DNA of 64,000 bases from assembly GCF_947179515.1 (NCBI RefSeq), contig NC_067473.1, positions 106,345,282 to 106,409,281 on the forward strand, read 5' to 3'. The notes under the pieces are model-generated. The model had not been told where the DNA came from, searched no databases, and saw only the letters and a program-made list of their open reading frames with translations. This DNA is from Apodemus sylvaticus (lineage: Eukaryota > Chordata > Mammalia > Rodentia > Muridae). This document shows positions 1 through 11,761 of the stretch, piece by piece. The translations under genes and the position numbers were made by a program. Position 1 is the first letter of the stretch, and each line of letters starts with the position of its first letter.

Positions 1-107
1 TGCCATGTTCTGTTCCAACTGATAGTCTTAGTTCCTTGCTCTCTCATCATCCTATGCTGCCTGCTTCCTTCTTATGAGGGTCAGAATTAGGAGCAATACA
101 ATTTATT

Positions 108-194
108 ACCAGGCCTAGAGAGATAAAGCAATCTGCAAAATGCTGAGCCATAATAATGACCTGGACCTGGGTTTGTTCTAGAGCACCCATGTGG

Positions 195-270
<76 letters not shown>

Positions 271-330
271 TGGTCCTGTGGTGTACACATATATAATTTC
301 ATTTTATAGTAGAGAAGTAGGTGACAAAGT
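108..330 (+). repeat. Degenerate B3/B2-type SINE interrupted by an AG microsatellite
   Basis: The order of motifs fits an old tRNA-derived B3-like SINE: a gagagataaagc head, a gacctgggttt B-box-like stretch, then gcacccatgtggga, followed by the AG run and a ggtcctgtggtgtacacat tail. All parts are diverged, so the family call is tentative. Confidence 0.4.
197..268. repeat. (AG)n microsatellite
   Basis: About 36 uninterrupted AG dinucleotides. It lies inside the preceding SINE-like sequence and probably grew from its gga-gag motif. The serine/leucine-rich open frames crossing it are translations of the repeat and are not genes. Confidence 0.98.
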
Positions 331-371
331 GTCTTTGGAGATTGATGGCCAGGAATTCTAGCTGAATTAGC

Positions 372-462
372 ATGCTTTAGGCACAGTGAGAAACTCCTTG
401 AAATTGAAAGTGGAGAACAATTGAGGAAAACACCACTGTTGATCTCTGGCCTCCCTAAACAT

Positions 463-463
<1 letters not shown>
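372..463 (+). repeat. Remnant of the right end of a B4/RSINE1-type SINE
   Basis: The stretch cacagtgagaaactc...gtggagaacaattgaggaaaacacc...ctctggcctcc matches the layout of the RSINE1/B4 right end (GAGACCCTGTCTC-like, then GAGGAAGACACC, then CTCTGGCCTCC). The microsatellite that follows takes the place of the usual A/CA-rich tail. Confidence 0.45.
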
Positions 464-511
<48 letters not shown>

Positions 512-529
512 TACACACACACACACACC
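464..529. repeat. (GACA)n then (AC)n microsatellite
   Basis: About 12 GACA tetranucleotides run directly into about 8 AC dinucleotides. It forms the tail of the SINE remnant just upstream. Confidence 0.97.
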
Positions 530-1187
530 ATTATATGCATATTTCCTCTAACTACATGAAGAAGGAACTGTATCTGATTAATTTCCAATATCTTCATATA
601 GCCCAGGACCCAACAGAATTGAATATTCTATATTTATGGAAGAAATTAATTCCTTCTTGGTCAAGTAAGGGGTACAGGGACTACTGAGCTTCTTAAAAGA
701 AAAGGAGAACAAACCTAGGAGGCAGAGAACTAAGGGATGAAATCGCAGCAAATCCCCACTTTGGCATATATGTGTCTTTTGTGTTAAGCCATCTTACAGG
801 AAAGGAAGAGGGGAATGGAGTGACTTGACATGATACACCAGAAAAAACATCCTGTGTCTGCCTCTAGAAACAAGAGATGTCTGCTAAGATTTCATTTCTT
901 CCTAAAATACTCCTAAGATCTTACTTCATTCTGAGCTAAGGAGAAACATCGAAGCAAAATAAAATTTTAAACGATATTTAGCATAGCATTGTGTGAAGCA
1001 AAGCACATGACATTGTTCTGTGCACCAGAAACACGATTCAGGCTGTACCCAGGGGTGAGAAGTGAACTGTGGAGTAGACAGCTCCTGTCATCAGGTTTCT
1101 AAGTCTTCCCTTTCCTCTCTATTACTATCATGGACTCATTGTAGACTCTTCCCCGAAAACACTGAGATTCTTACCCATCTCTTTTTT
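530..1187. other. Unassigned sequence
   Basis: No gene, SINE, LINE or LTR that I can recognise. The sequence is AT-rich and unique-looking, without long open frames. Confidence 0.5.
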
Positions 1188-1370
1188 TAAGGGAATTTTT
1201 TATTGGATATTTTCTTTATTTACATTTCAAATGATTTCTCCCTTCCAGGTCTCCCCTTCAGAAATCCCCAATCCCATCCTCCCTGCCCCTTCCTCTATGA
1301 GGGTGCTCCCCCAGCCACCCACCCACTCCCGTCTTCCCATCCTCTTGCCCATCTCTTGATGCATATTAAT
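1188..1370 (-). mobile_element. LINE-1 3' UTR fragment
   Basis: On the plus strand it reads as the reverse complement of a murid L1 end: a T-rich start, tttatttacatttcaaatga (the reverse of the L1 terminus), then a C-rich block with tctatgagggtgctccccca and repeated CCACCCA. It is an old, 5'-truncated L1 whose tail points left. No ORF2 sequence remains. Confidence 0.78.
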
Positions 1371-2441
1371 AGTATGGATCACTTTTTTAATGCATAACAT
1401 AACTTATATGTATTTCAATATAATATCTGATATAATAATGGAACTCACTTTTCCTTAGTGCTAATGGTACGTGATTGTATTCCAGACCTGTATTTTATAT
1501 ATTAACCTAGCCAATTCACATGAAAACACCTATCCAAGAACACATCATCTTGACTTCCTTGAGACAAGGATATGCATTCATCAGATGTTTTATACACTTC
1601 TTCAAGTAGCAATCCTGGTGTCAGAATCAGAATTTTCACACTAGCAGATCCATATCTTTTGTTTCCCCAAAGCTTGAAGAAAGCAACATTTCTGTCCACC
1701 ACAGTAGGTCAGAAGCCATCTTAGAATCTCTGGTCTAATCTTACCTTAGCGAGGTTGAACCCTTTCACTCCTTACCAATGTCTTGCTGTATTAAGTTGTA
1801 TAGGCACCTATGGGCAAAGTCTAGTTACTTAGACTTTTAAGAAGAAAATTTAACCCTGCTTCTCTCCTCATGTCAGCTGCAGATGATACCAGCCTGTATG
1901 GCAACACGTAGTTAGGTGGTACTAGCAAGTATTGCTGGGGGCTAAAATTGTGGGCCTTTATTACTTCACTAAAAGGAGGAACTGCTGAAGACCTGAACCC
2001 CAATGATTGTATGACTATAGACATCTCTGATGGTTTAATCCAGGTAAAATGAACACATAATCCCATAATATGTGGGCCACAAGTATAAGGAAAATGAAGA
2101 ATTCTTTCCTAGAAATAAGTATTTTGCCAGGCATAAAACTCAGTGATTTAACATATACTTGGTGTGGACAAAGGCCTGACTTATTTATAGCAGTGCAGAT
2201 AAATAAGCACATAAAATATATGCATGTGTAAGAATTTTATCACAACAGCAAAACTAGGTATGCTGTCTCAGCATGTGGCCTTGTGCTACCATAAAATTGT
2301 CCCTTCCGAGATAAAACATCTTGAGATAAATTGCACTAGGTGACTTTCCCTTTTTTCGTTGCTACGTTTGGCATATCACATTTCGACTAGCCAGCTCTAC
2401 AGGCTTTCTCAGGTGTTCCTGAAGAGAAACTTCACAGTCAG

Positions 2442-2443
<2 letters not shown>
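1371..2443. other. Unassigned sequence
   Basis: No recognised repeat or gene. Short open frames occur on the minus strand (1502-1702, 1821-2212) but have no recognisable domain and overlap each other in different frames. Confidence 0.5.
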
Positions 2444-2503
<60 letters not shown>

Positions 2504-2515
2504 GTCTGTCTCTCT
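2444..2515. repeat. (CT)n microsatellite with a (TGTC)n end
   Basis: About 28 CT units followed by four TGTC-like units. The open frames on both strands across this tract are repeat translations. Confidence 0.98.
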
Positions 2516-2599
2516 GGGCTTTCTACTTTCCTGCCTGTAGCATCAACTCTGAATTCTGTCAACAATTATCAACAGTACATTAGGCAGTGCATCTTCAAT

Positions 2600-2665
2600 A
2601 GAGAGCAAGGGAGGAAGTGGGAAGTGGGGGATGAAGTGAGGGAGGGAGGGAGGAGTGGGAGGGGA
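2600..2665. repeat. G/A-rich low-complexity tract
   Basis: A purine run on the plus strand (gaggaagtggg...gagggagggagggagg) with short GGGA iterations and no flanking element identified. Confidence 0.7.
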
Positions 2666-3454
2666 AGATTTTCTGTGGAGGTATTTGAAAAAAAAATATG
2701 CCCCAGTCGAGAAAAAAATTTCTCCGTGTCAGGAATGAAACTCTAGAAAAAGAGACATTATTTTCTTGACATGACAATGACAGCCTTACAAATTTTTGAT
2801 GACTTAATTATAAAAAATGTAGAATTTTCCAAGCGAATGAAAGTGGGAAGTAACCAGAAATCCACGGAGACCTTTGGCCACTTTGAAATCAGCCATGTTA
2901 AGTTCCACTCCTGCTCAGTAGCCCTCACTGCTGCAGCTGCTTCCCTCAGGACAAATTCAGAATGTCTGCCGATGAGAGTTGTGTCTGGTGATTGGAATGA
3001 CTGACAGTTCCCACCAGGTGTGCAGTAGCACAGTACATATATGGAGGAAGTGATAAAGGATACTGTTTGAATGATAATAAAGTCAAGCTTCACTAGAAGT
3101 TTTTCAATCCTCATAACTGCTTATGGTAGAAGGGAGAGTCAAGATAAGGAGGCATGTGTGTCATGGGTAGGAATATTCTAAGTTCTTACTAACCACAAAT
3201 AATTCTGTATATCTTTCTTCCCTTAATAAGGGGAAGCAAATGATCTCTACACATAGTATTCATACCTGCTGTAACTGGCAACTGATAGCTACTTTCATTT
3301 ACTAACGATATGTGTGAACACGTTTGTAATCTTATAAAGACCTGCCAACGTTTTGAAAAGTCATTTTAGAGACTTCTAAAACCTAAGATAAATTCTTTTA
3401 AAACACAGGAAAATCTAGAAAAGCTATCTATTAAATGACTATTTCATTTCACCC
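2666..3454. other. Unassigned sequence with overlapping open frames on both strands
   Basis: Frames of 77 codons (plus, 2771-3004) and 118 codons (minus, 2758-3114) overlap here. I recognise no domain in either, and their mutual overlap is what chance open sequence looks like. No repeat was identified. Confidence 0.45.
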
Positions 3455-3800
3455 ATTGTTTACTTGTTTATTCACTTCTCATCCCACTGGGGACCCCCTC
3501 TTCCTGGCCACCTTTCACACAGTCCCTCCCTCTATCCTTCTCCTCCTCCACTGAGAGGGTGAAGGTCCCCCGTATTTACCCCTCAATCCTGGCACATCAG
3601 GTCTCTCCAGGCCTAAGCACATCCTCTCCCACTGAAGCAAGACAAGGCAGACCAGCCTGGCAATGCTTTAGAGACATGCCCTGCTCCAGTTGTACGTGGA
3701 AGTCACATGAAGACCAACCTGCACATCTGTTGCATATGTGTGGGATCCTAGGTCCAGCTCATGGATACTTTTTGATTGATTGTTCAGTCTCTGAAAATAT
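3455..3800 (-). mobile_element. Old LINE-1 (Lx-type) 3' UTR fragment
   Basis: It resembles the reverse complement of an Lx-like L1 3' UTR: cacagtccctccctctatcc, gagagggtgaaggtcccccg, ctggcacatcaggtctctcc, aagcaagacaaggcag, then cacatgaagaccaacctgcacatctg. It differs from the younger L1 3' UTRs nearby, so it is a separate, older insertion. The subfamily is from memory. Confidence 0.7.
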
Positions 3801-4047
3801 TTTCCTGTTTTCATATACAGAAAGCCAAGGCAGGCAGAAGAAGAAAATTTGGAGACTATCTTGACTGGCAACTGTATATGTACAAAGTAAAAAATCTGAT
3901 CGCCAGAAAAATGGAACCTTGGAAATTACTGAAATGACCTACAAATGCAGCTATCAATTTTGATCCCAATTCTGATCCCACACTGTTGATGATCAAATGT
4001 ATGTGAAGAAGCCTTTTGTCTATGAAAAGAAAATGGGAGTGAAACTC

Positions 4048-4486
4048 TTTTTTTTTATTCTATATATTTTTTATTTACATTTCAAATGATTTCCCCTTTT
4101 CTGGTCCCCCACTCCCCAAAAGTCTCATAAGCCCTCTTCCCTCCCCCTGTTCTCCCACCCACCCCTTCCCAGTTCCCTGTTCTGGTTTGGCCTTATACTG
4201 CTACATTGAGTCTTTCCAGAACCAGGGGCCACTCCTCCATTCTTCTTGTACATCATTTGATGTGTGGATTTTGTTTTGGGTATTGGAATTTTCTAGGCTA
4301 ATATACTCTTATTAGTGAGCGCATACCATGATTAATCTTTTGAGATTGGGTTACCTCACTTAATATGATGTTCTCCAGCTCCATCCATTTGTCTAAGAAT
4401 TTCATGAATTCATTGTGTCTAATGGCTGAATAGTACTCCATTGTGTATCAATACCACATTTTTTGCATCCATTCTTCCGTTGACCA
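4048..4486 (-). mobile_element. Young LINE-1 3' end, 5'-truncated
   Basis: A T-run at 4048-4056 (the poly(A) tail on the minus strand) is followed by tttatttacatttcaaatga, the 3' UTR, and the end of ORF2 read in reverse (tctaagaatttcatgaattc, tagtactccattgtgta). It stops after the codons for the region encoding the W-MQK-MWYIYTMEYY segment. I found no matching target-site duplication. Confidence 0.9.
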
Positions 4487-4852
4487 TAGCACAACATGCT
4501 AAACACTAAGGCAAGGACCTGAGTCATTAAAGTTACAAACCAAGACAATGTAAAGAAACAACTTGTCTCTACAAAATAGCCTTTAAAATGATTTTATTTC
4601 TAATGAAATAATCCTGCATAAAATCTTTAATACCTAGTATGATATAAATGCTAAGTTGTCGTATGTCTGAAATATGTATGTCACAGGTGTATTGAGTTTG
4701 ATATACAATGATATCACTACTTCTCTAAGAGCTTTGGTGACTGAATAGGGACAAAAAGAGACTGCCATTGTCCCCCAAAAGCTGCATTTCTCCTCAGAAA
4801 AATGTTACAGAAACATAGTCCTAAAGATAAAGAATGAGTCTGTATTTTTGAG
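4487..4852. other. Unassigned sequence
   Basis: Nothing recognised between the L1 3' end and the next SINE. Confidence 0.5.
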
Positions 4853-5040
4853 GGCATTGTAGACATGATTCAGTGATTAAGAGCACTTGCTGCTCTTGCA
4901 AAGAACTCAACATTGGCATATGTACATCCAGATGATTACTTACAACTCTCTGTAATTCTAGCTTAGAGGACTCCTACATTGCCTTCTGGCCTCAAGAAAC
5001 CATATACACATATCCCTGTAAAAACTGGTTTTAATTAACA
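4853..5040 (+). repeat. B3-type SINE
   Basis: It has the B2/B3 head gattcagtgattaagagcac followed by ttgctgctcttgca and a central ctctgtaattctagcttagaggactc, ending near ttctggcctcaagaaacc and an A-rich tail. It is moderately diverged. Confidence 0.7.
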
Positions 5041-5204
5041 CACATTTTTATACAATATATTTGATTATTGTTTGCTCTCCTTGCTAGATCTACTGAACAA
5101 TACATATATCCTTGCCCTCTCTTTCATTAAAGTAACAGGGTAAAACAGACTGATCCTTCATAGTACAAGCCCTTTCATTTTATGACTCAGTCAAAAATGA
5201 GATG
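5041..5204. other. Unassigned sequence
   Basis: Short spacer between two SINEs, AT-rich, with nothing recognised. Confidence 0.5.
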
Positions 5205-5445
5205 GGTCCCTGGAGAGATAGCTCAGCAGTTAAGAGTGCTTACTGCTCTTCCAGAGGACACATGTTTACTTCCAAGCCCTCAGTACTGGACAGAACATAA
5301 CTTCTTGTAACTATCGGCCTAGGGAATCCAATGTCTCTTGCTTAAGTGAATACATGTACTCTTTTGAGGAGAAAAACACATGCCTTGCACATGTGCGCAT
5401 GCATGCACACACACACAATTTATAATAAATTAAATATTTTTAAGA
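5205..5445 (+). repeat. B3-type SINE
   Basis: A clear ctggagagatagctcagcag head (polymerase III box A region) leads to ttaagagtgcttactgctct and ccagaggacacatgtttac. The body is diverged and the tail is CACACA plus A/T-rich sequence. Same orientation as the SINE about 170 bp upstream. Confidence 0.85.
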
Positions 5446-6473
5446 ATATAAATAGTAACAAAATACATTTAATGTCTTACCGACATTTTTACAGAACTTA
5501 AAATCACTTTGAGGCCTACAGGAAAAGTTCTTGTTTAGATGACTACTGTGTTACCCAGAAAGCCGGGACTTCTTGGAATTCGCAATGAAAATGTCAAAGC
5601 TCTTAGAAATGTCTTTTAAGCACATAATCTCTCCATTAAATAGAGGGTACCCATACACTTGTGTTAACTTTGCTCTCACTTTAGCTATGGAAGAGTATTT
5701 TTAAGGGAAACCAAACTGCTTTCCATTCACAAGAAGAAAGCATTTGGAGAAAAAATTTAAAAGGATCCACTTAATACAGTATTCATTCAATTGCTTCTGC
5801 TGGGATAAACAATGATTATGACATTTCAAACACAGGAATTAAAAAAAACACTGTTAGTTTAAATTTCTTTACAATTTAATGTTCAACATTTCTATTACCC
5901 ACATTTCTGATGCATGCAAAGACAAATGTGGACAAGCAAAATGTGCAACTTTTTCTAGAAAGACAAAAACAGAGTCATATAGGGAATTTGAAGGTGAAAA
6001 GTTCCAGTTGGATGCCCAGTCATTAACAATTTCCCAGTGAACTGTGGAAAATATGAAAAGCCCATAGATTACCCTGACCTCCCTTAAATGTAAATCATGG
6101 TGAAATGTAGGATAAAACAAAATTTAGCAAAAGAGTTGATGAGAGAAAAAAAAAGTCAGGTGTTCAATCACCTCTGAACAGAACCATCTTCACCAAGATC
6201 ATGTCTGATCTGAAATAGAATTATCATTAGTTGTATCATCAAGCAAATCACATAATAATAAGCTATTATGTTACATATCTTTGCAATGTATTGGATATAA
6301 ACCTTCAAATGGGATAACCAACAAAATAGAGTACGGTAACTCCCAACAGAGTATTAACTACTTTGGAATCAAATTGTCTAGATTTAACTCCTCTTAAATA
6401 ATGTTAATGATATTGTTTAACTTCCATGGCTATTATTTTCCTAATTTTGTTGATTTTATCACATGAGGGCACA
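5446..6473. other. Unassigned sequence
   Basis: AT-rich, no recognised repeat. The only long frame (5869-6120, minus) has no recognisable domain. Confidence 0.5.
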
Positions 6474-6520
6474 GTGTGTGTGTGTGTGTGTGTATGTGTG
6501 TGTGTGTGTGTGTGTGTGTA
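6474..6520. repeat. (TG)n microsatellite
   Basis: Two blocks of TG separated by one TA. It sits at the tail side of the minus-strand SINE that follows. Confidence 0.97.
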
Positions 6521-6681
6521 TTTTTATCTGTGCAAATGTCTATGAAGGCTAGAGGCACTGGATTTCTCTGGAACTGGATTTATAGGTGCCTAGGAGCCAC
6601 CTGAACTAGGTGCTGGAAATTCACCTAATATCCTGTGTGAAAGCAGTATATACTCTTAGTTACTGAGCCATCTCCCTGGGC
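6521..6681 (-). repeat. B3-type SINE
   Basis: Reverse-complement B3 landmarks: gaaggctagaggcactggat, aactggatttataggtgcct, gtgctggaaattcacc, and the box A end ttactgagccatctccctgg at the right. The TG tract is its CA-rich tail. Confidence 0.82.
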
Positions 6682-7588
6682 CTATGTCCAACTTTTTACA
6701 TGCTTTTTCGGTAACTGATTCAATTTCACCTGTTCATGTGGTAAACCATTTACTAACAGGCTCATTGCCTACAGATCTGTTAATTTATTTTTCATATTCT
6801 GTCTGGCATATTTGCTAACTTCACAGAATTGTAGAGAAAGAAGGAAGACCCAGGCAATAATTTAAGTGACTCTTACATTTTGAATACTCAAAACTATTAT
6901 TCCATGGAAGTGACAGAATATACTGAAATCCAGAGAACTGATCATTTGCAAGGTCAGAGAGTGATGACAGCTGAGATCTCAAATCAATTGACACTGTCCC
7001 TATTGGATTTTGCTACTGAGCAAAGGTCCTTCAGAAAGGTTATCTTCAAATTTCAATTATTTAGTGTTTCAATATTGTCAGAAAACTACTGGCTTCTTCA
7101 ATCATCAACTTACCTTTAGACAAATAAGGGGAAAAGGAAGCATATAAATAAAGACAAGTAATCAAATGTCCTTTAAGAAAACATTATCCAAGTCCAGTTA
7201 GCTAATGGGGTTCTCAATTTGCAAGAGAATTTACTTTCAAAGCTTTCTACAAGTGACAACCCCCACTTCATTGCCAGTTGTTGCTTTTGAGTTTGCAATT
7301 TTACTGTCAATTTCAATTTTGCTTGGATTTTAGTGAAAACAAAAAACATACCAAAATAGGTTGCCTGAAAGAAGCCTGAAATAGAACAGAGAAATGACAT
7401 AAACCTTCCATTTAAGCATCATAAAAACACAAGCATTCATTCTCTGAGTGAGTGACTTACAGAATCAGAGATGGAAAGAATTTGATGTCTGAAAGGCTCA
7501 CTGCCTCAGCTGTTCCCAGGGGAGCTTCCTGCAATGCTTTTCTAGAGAGTTGGAGGGCACAAGCAAATGGGTTATATGTGGGAAGTTA

Positions 7589-7615
7589 ATACTGTATACA
7601 GGCTGTATACAGTAT
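7589..7615. repeat. Inverted repeat, 11-bp arms
   Basis: The arms atactgtatac and gtatacagtat are perfect reverse complements around a 5-base spacer (aggct). There is no T-run after it, so it is not a convincing terminator or small-RNA hairpin. Confidence 0.9.
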
Positions 7616-8449
7616 ATAGGCATGGAGTTTGGAGATATTTGCATGGAAGTTAATAACATTAGCAGTGTTTAAGTAAAAGAGGATAGAATAATGACCCTCC
7701 AAACACCTGCATTCCAAATGTATAATTTCTGAACATTTTGCCCTTCTGTGTCAAGAAGCATTTTGCCGAATGTTTGAAGTTAGAAGCACTGAGATTACTT
7801 TGGGCTTTGAAGATAGGCATAGTATGGTTATAGGAGTCATTAAAAGCAAAGGCCTTTCTCTGACTAGAAATGTAAGGAGGGAAATGAAATATCCAGAATA
7901 CAAGAGAGAGAAGGGTCCACTAGCTAAGGAAAGACCCATGAACCTTCAGCCAGCTGAGAAATGAGGACTTCAGTGTTAAGACATATAGAAATTAATTCTG
8001 CCAATCACTTGTAGGAGGTTGGACTCAAGGTTTCCCCACAAGTGCAAGAAGGATTAGGCTATGCCTGGACTTTGAAACAATAAGTTGAAATTACGGGGCT
8101 TTTGAAACAGAACAGTGAGATAAAATTTTTGAAAGAAAGCTTCTCTCACTAAGACTGAGAGTGCTGACGGGCTATGGACAAATATATAAAGATTTACAAG
8201 ACGGTTTGGCATTTCTATTTAACCAAGCAGCAGTAGTAGGGTCCTCCCTATAGCCTCTGACCTGCCTTGATCACTTCAATTTTACCCTACTTGCACTGAA
8301 TTCTCTGTATGTTTCCTTTCTACTGGTTTAGAGATTGTATTATTTATTTCTATCATTTTGTTGTTTTACATCTTTAAAGCTCTAAAGAATAAAACTTTGC
8401 TCTTCAAGTCAATATCTTAATTGTTCTGGGTGGGAGTGATTATTTTCTA

Positions 8450-8516
8450 TTTCTTTTTTCTCTTCTTTTTCTTTTACATATATATACATATACAAATACA
8501 CACACATATATATGTA
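8450..8516. repeat. T/C-rich then TA/CA-rich low-complexity tract
   Basis: A ttctttttctcttctttttc run passes into acatatatatacatatac and acacacatatatatg. Confidence 0.8.
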
Positions 8517-9104
8517 TAGGATCATTAGATACCATCAACACTGATTGCATGACACAATGCCATATGTTTCACTTTTGTTGCTTTAGATCTGCATATCATT
8601 TCTGTATGATACAAGTAAGTTGGTTCACAATGGATCAGATATTCCTGTTTTGTCTAGCAATCATTTCTGCTTCTCTGATACTCCCCTGGGATTACTTGGA
8701 TTCCACCTGAACTTCATCTTTAGGATTACAATAGAAAACATTGTTTGATGGAGGACTGGGTTTGCTTCTCTGGAAAGTTATTTATCTTACCATCAATAAC
8801 AAAAGATTCTTCTGGCAGATAAACAATTCTAGTTTGACAAGAGAGTTTCCTTGATGTATTAACAACATCATTCTTTGTTATCTGATTCCTATAATTTGTG
8901 TTAAGCAAAAAAGATTGCAACTTTTTTTTTACTTTTGAGGTTATTTGTCTTCTTTGCCAGTTTTAAATATTTTTATCTTTGTAAACTATGTAAGGTTATA
9001 TTTCTTATAAAGTTATTTTTATTTTATTTTTAGTTGAGATTTTTTTCTGAATCTATTAGGTTAATATATTATATAAATTTATAAAATTTCTTGTTAGGTG
9101 GGGA

Positions 9105-9284
9105 AGGGGTGATAACTCTTTAGGTAACGTATTTGCAGTGGGAACATGTAGATTTAGGTTCAGATCCTGAAGACCCATATAAAAGCTGTCTATAGCAACC
9201 TGAATCTCTATCACCAGATCTTTGATGGTCAGTCAGTCTAACTGAAATGACAAGCTCCAGATTCAACGAGAGACCCTCTATCAA
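9105..9284 (+). repeat. RSINE1/B4-type SINE
   Basis: Landmarks in order: taggtaacgtatttgcagtg (degraded tRNA-like head), ggttcagatcctgaagaccc, gtcagtcagtctaactgaaa, and agctccagattcaacgagag followed by accctctatcaaaa. These follow the RSINE1/B4 layout. The tail has become a trinucleotide repeat. Confidence 0.7.
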
Positions 9285-9333
9285 AATAATAATAATAATA
9301 ATAATAGTAGTAGTAGTAGTAGTAGTAGTAGTA
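9285..9333. repeat. (AAT)n then (AGT)n microsatellite
   Basis: About 7 AAT units switch cleanly to about 9 AGT (TAG) units, a transition inside what was an A-rich SINE tail. Confidence 0.97.
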
Positions 9334-9446
9334 AAGAAGAAGCAATTAAAGAAAACATTTCACATTTCAAAAGCAACCTCTGATTTCCATATGTGCTGCA
9401 AGGGCAAACAGATCTATACATACATGTAACTCTACTTGTATTTATC

Positions 9447-9448
<2 letters not shown>

Positions 9449-9495
<47 letters not shown>
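9449..9495. repeat. (AG)n microsatellite
   Basis: About 23 uninterrupted AG units with no flanking element recognised. Confidence 0.98.
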
Positions 9496-9498
<3 letters not shown>

Positions 9499-11332
9499 TC
9501 AGAGGTGATATATCTCCCCTGCCTTCCAGGTTCGTAGCTAGAATCTCTAATTATGACTGACATAATATGTAGAGAAGATGTAATGTGAGGGGAATTTGGT
9601 TTAAGTGAGGCCATGGAGATAGGAGACACCAAGAGGACATATTCTTTCTGTCTGTCACTCTTCTGTCTTTTGTCTCTTTCTCCTTACTATGTAAGAACAC
9701 AGTGAGAATTTAGCCATTTTGGAAAGGGAGAACTTTAGTCATATATTGAAGTGTTGACATCTTCATTTGGGGATTCCAGCAATCACAACTGTAAGTAATA
9801 AATGTCTGATGTTTCATCCAGGTGAGCTATTGTATGATGTGAAAGATTAAGAAGGTGAAATAATTCACAATCATTATTTCTCATACAATTTACTCTTTTT
9901 GTACTTTACACTTTTATATGTTTTATCTATTTAACTGAGATGCTTCCCAATTTCTATCAACCTGTCAGTCATTTATACTATCCTGATCTATTGTGACTTT
10001 AATCTATTTTAAGTTTTTTTATTTGTTGGTTTCTTGGCCTTTACCTAGTTAGTCGTTTGTCAATATTTGCTACAGATAGTTTCCTGGATACCTGTAGGTA
10101 TCATAATCTGAGGATGCTTAAGGTCCTTGTATAAACTTGGGACGCTGCTTACATGGATAACATCCGTCTGTATACTTCTTATCATTTCCAGGTTTCTTAC
10201 ACTACCTAACACAATATACCACCTATAAAAATAGCAGTGATAATGTATTACTTAGATTATAATGACAAAGAAAATATCCCACACATATGCAGTACACACT
10301 TAGTATTTAAAACTATTTATGATCTATAATTGAACTTAAAATCCATAGAAATACTGTCTCAAGACCATGGCCTTTTCTACATTACTTTTCACCATGACTA
10401 TTATATTATCTCCAGTTGTGTGAGTGTGATTCAATTGTCACCTCAGGTTGTTAGGTTGGCAATTATTCTCTTGTGCTTTATTATACTTCCTTTGAGTGAC
10501 AAAGTCACAGATCTTAAAATTAGTCTATGAGAAAACTTCCCTTTCCAGTTGTAAAATACTTCTCCAGAGAAGACTTGTTTCTTTCTCCAACAGATATGAG
10601 GACATTAATGAGCCACCTTTTCTTTTAGTTTTTCAAAGTTCTGTTATAGAACTGTGCTATGCAAGCTGAGATTTTATGCTCAGGTAAAATTTAGCTCATG
10701 ATCATGAGTAACTTCTGAGAAAATTTCTCAACCTTGCTCAGGGCCCTGCTTTGATTTAAATCATCCCCTCGTGGTTTTCTGACATGTCAGGTTTATTTCT
10801 AGCTTTCTGTGACTTTCCCTTGAAAATGTTAACAAATGTCTACCAACTCCACAAATGGCATAGAGGACAGAACAAAGAAATGATCTTAATCAAGTCTAGC
10901 TTCCTTAACCATATTACTGGGGGATGTTTACAAGCACATAGAAGTGTTATCAAGCATGAAAGACTCAAAGGCTGTGGAATCAGTTAAGAACCCATCCAAC
11001 TACAGGTGATTAATCATAAAAGCAGAATCCTGGGTGTTTCCTAACCTTTTCATGGATAACTTCACTGAAGAGTGTCTCCCCTCTCTCAGCAATTATTTAT
11101 TTTGTGGGCTGGGAGGGGACTTACTAAATCTCCCAAGATTCTAAACTTTTTTTGTTGTAAGTTTCATGAGCTCCCCCCCTTCTTCTCAAAAGGAATGTTT
11201 CAGTTTAAAAGAAACAGGCAATTTTAGGTAAATTTTACATGAATGGCACCAGATAGAGGGCCAAAATTGTATAGAAAGTAAGTTTGCTTCTGATGGAGTC
11301 CTGGGTTGAAAATTTTAGAAGTTTGTTTGAGT
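9496..11332. other. Unassigned sequence
   Basis: No recognised repeats or genes in about 1.8 kb. Short open frames at 10330-10530 and 10784-10987 have no recognisable domains. Confidence 0.5.
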
Positions 11333-11489
11333 CACAGTTCTATTGTGGTGAAGAAACTCGATAACAAGGCAACTCTTATTAAAAAAAATCTTTAAGCAGC
11401 ATTTAAATGGGTCTTAATTATAGATTTGGAGACTTAGTCCCATTATCATCATATTGTTGGCAAGTCAGAAATAGGAGAGAGAGAGAGAG

Positions 11490-11560
<71 letters not shown>

Positions 11561-11761
11561 GGGGAAGGAAGGAAGGAGAAAGGGAGGGAAGGAGGGAAGG
11601 AGATAGGGAAAGAGAGATAGTGGGAGGGAGAGACTAGGCTTAGCAAGAGCTTTTGAAACCTCAATGTCCACAGTCCTTCTAATCCTTTCAATTATTGCCC
11701 CGACAAACAAACAACCAAATATATGAGTCTATGGGGTCAATTCTTATTCAAACCACCACAG
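11333..11761 (-). mobile_element. ERVL-MaLR LTR (ORR1-like), expanded by a GA repeat
   Basis: On the plus strand it starts cagttctattgtggtgaaga and continues gataacaaggcaactctt, the reverse complement of an ORR1-like LTR. It ends at ggtcaattcttattcaaacc followed by accaca. The middle is replaced or expanded by a long GA/GGAA tract. I see no internal region, so it is a solo or truncated LTR. Confidence 0.78.
11474..11631. repeat. (GA)n and (GGAA)n purine microsatellite
   Basis: About 80 bases of GA with one AAAA interruption, then GGAAGGAAGG/AGGGAGGG variants. Two other MaLR LTRs in this window have GA-rich tracts at the same place in the LTR. Confidence 0.98.

Larger units (their letters stand above)
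6682..9104. other. Unassigned sequence
   Basis: A 2.4-kb AT-rich stretch without recognised transposons. Open frames at 6880-7119, 7173-7400, 7751-7939/7770-7964 and 8726-8920 are short and have no domain I recognise. It contains one short palindrome and one low-complexity tract, listed separately. Confidence 0.5.

Noticed and set aside
87..687. Long Ser/Leu-, Asp/Arg- and Arg/Glu-repeat proteins on both strands (also at 2359-2583, 11407-11710, 18494-18782, 28232-28702, 51074-51433).
   Set aside because: They are translations of AG/CT, GACA and CA microsatellites. Dinucleotide repeats stay open in all frames.
2758..3114. A 118-codon minus frame overlapping a 77-codon plus frame at 2771-3004, considered as a possible exon.
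   Set aside because: No recognisable domain, no clear splice-site context, and two opposite frames open over the same bases suggest chance.
4048..4500. Search for a target-site duplication of the young L1 3' end.
   Set aside because: The left flank (tgggagtgaaact) and right flank (ccatagcacaac) do not match. Either the duplication is eroded or the copy was truncated by another event.
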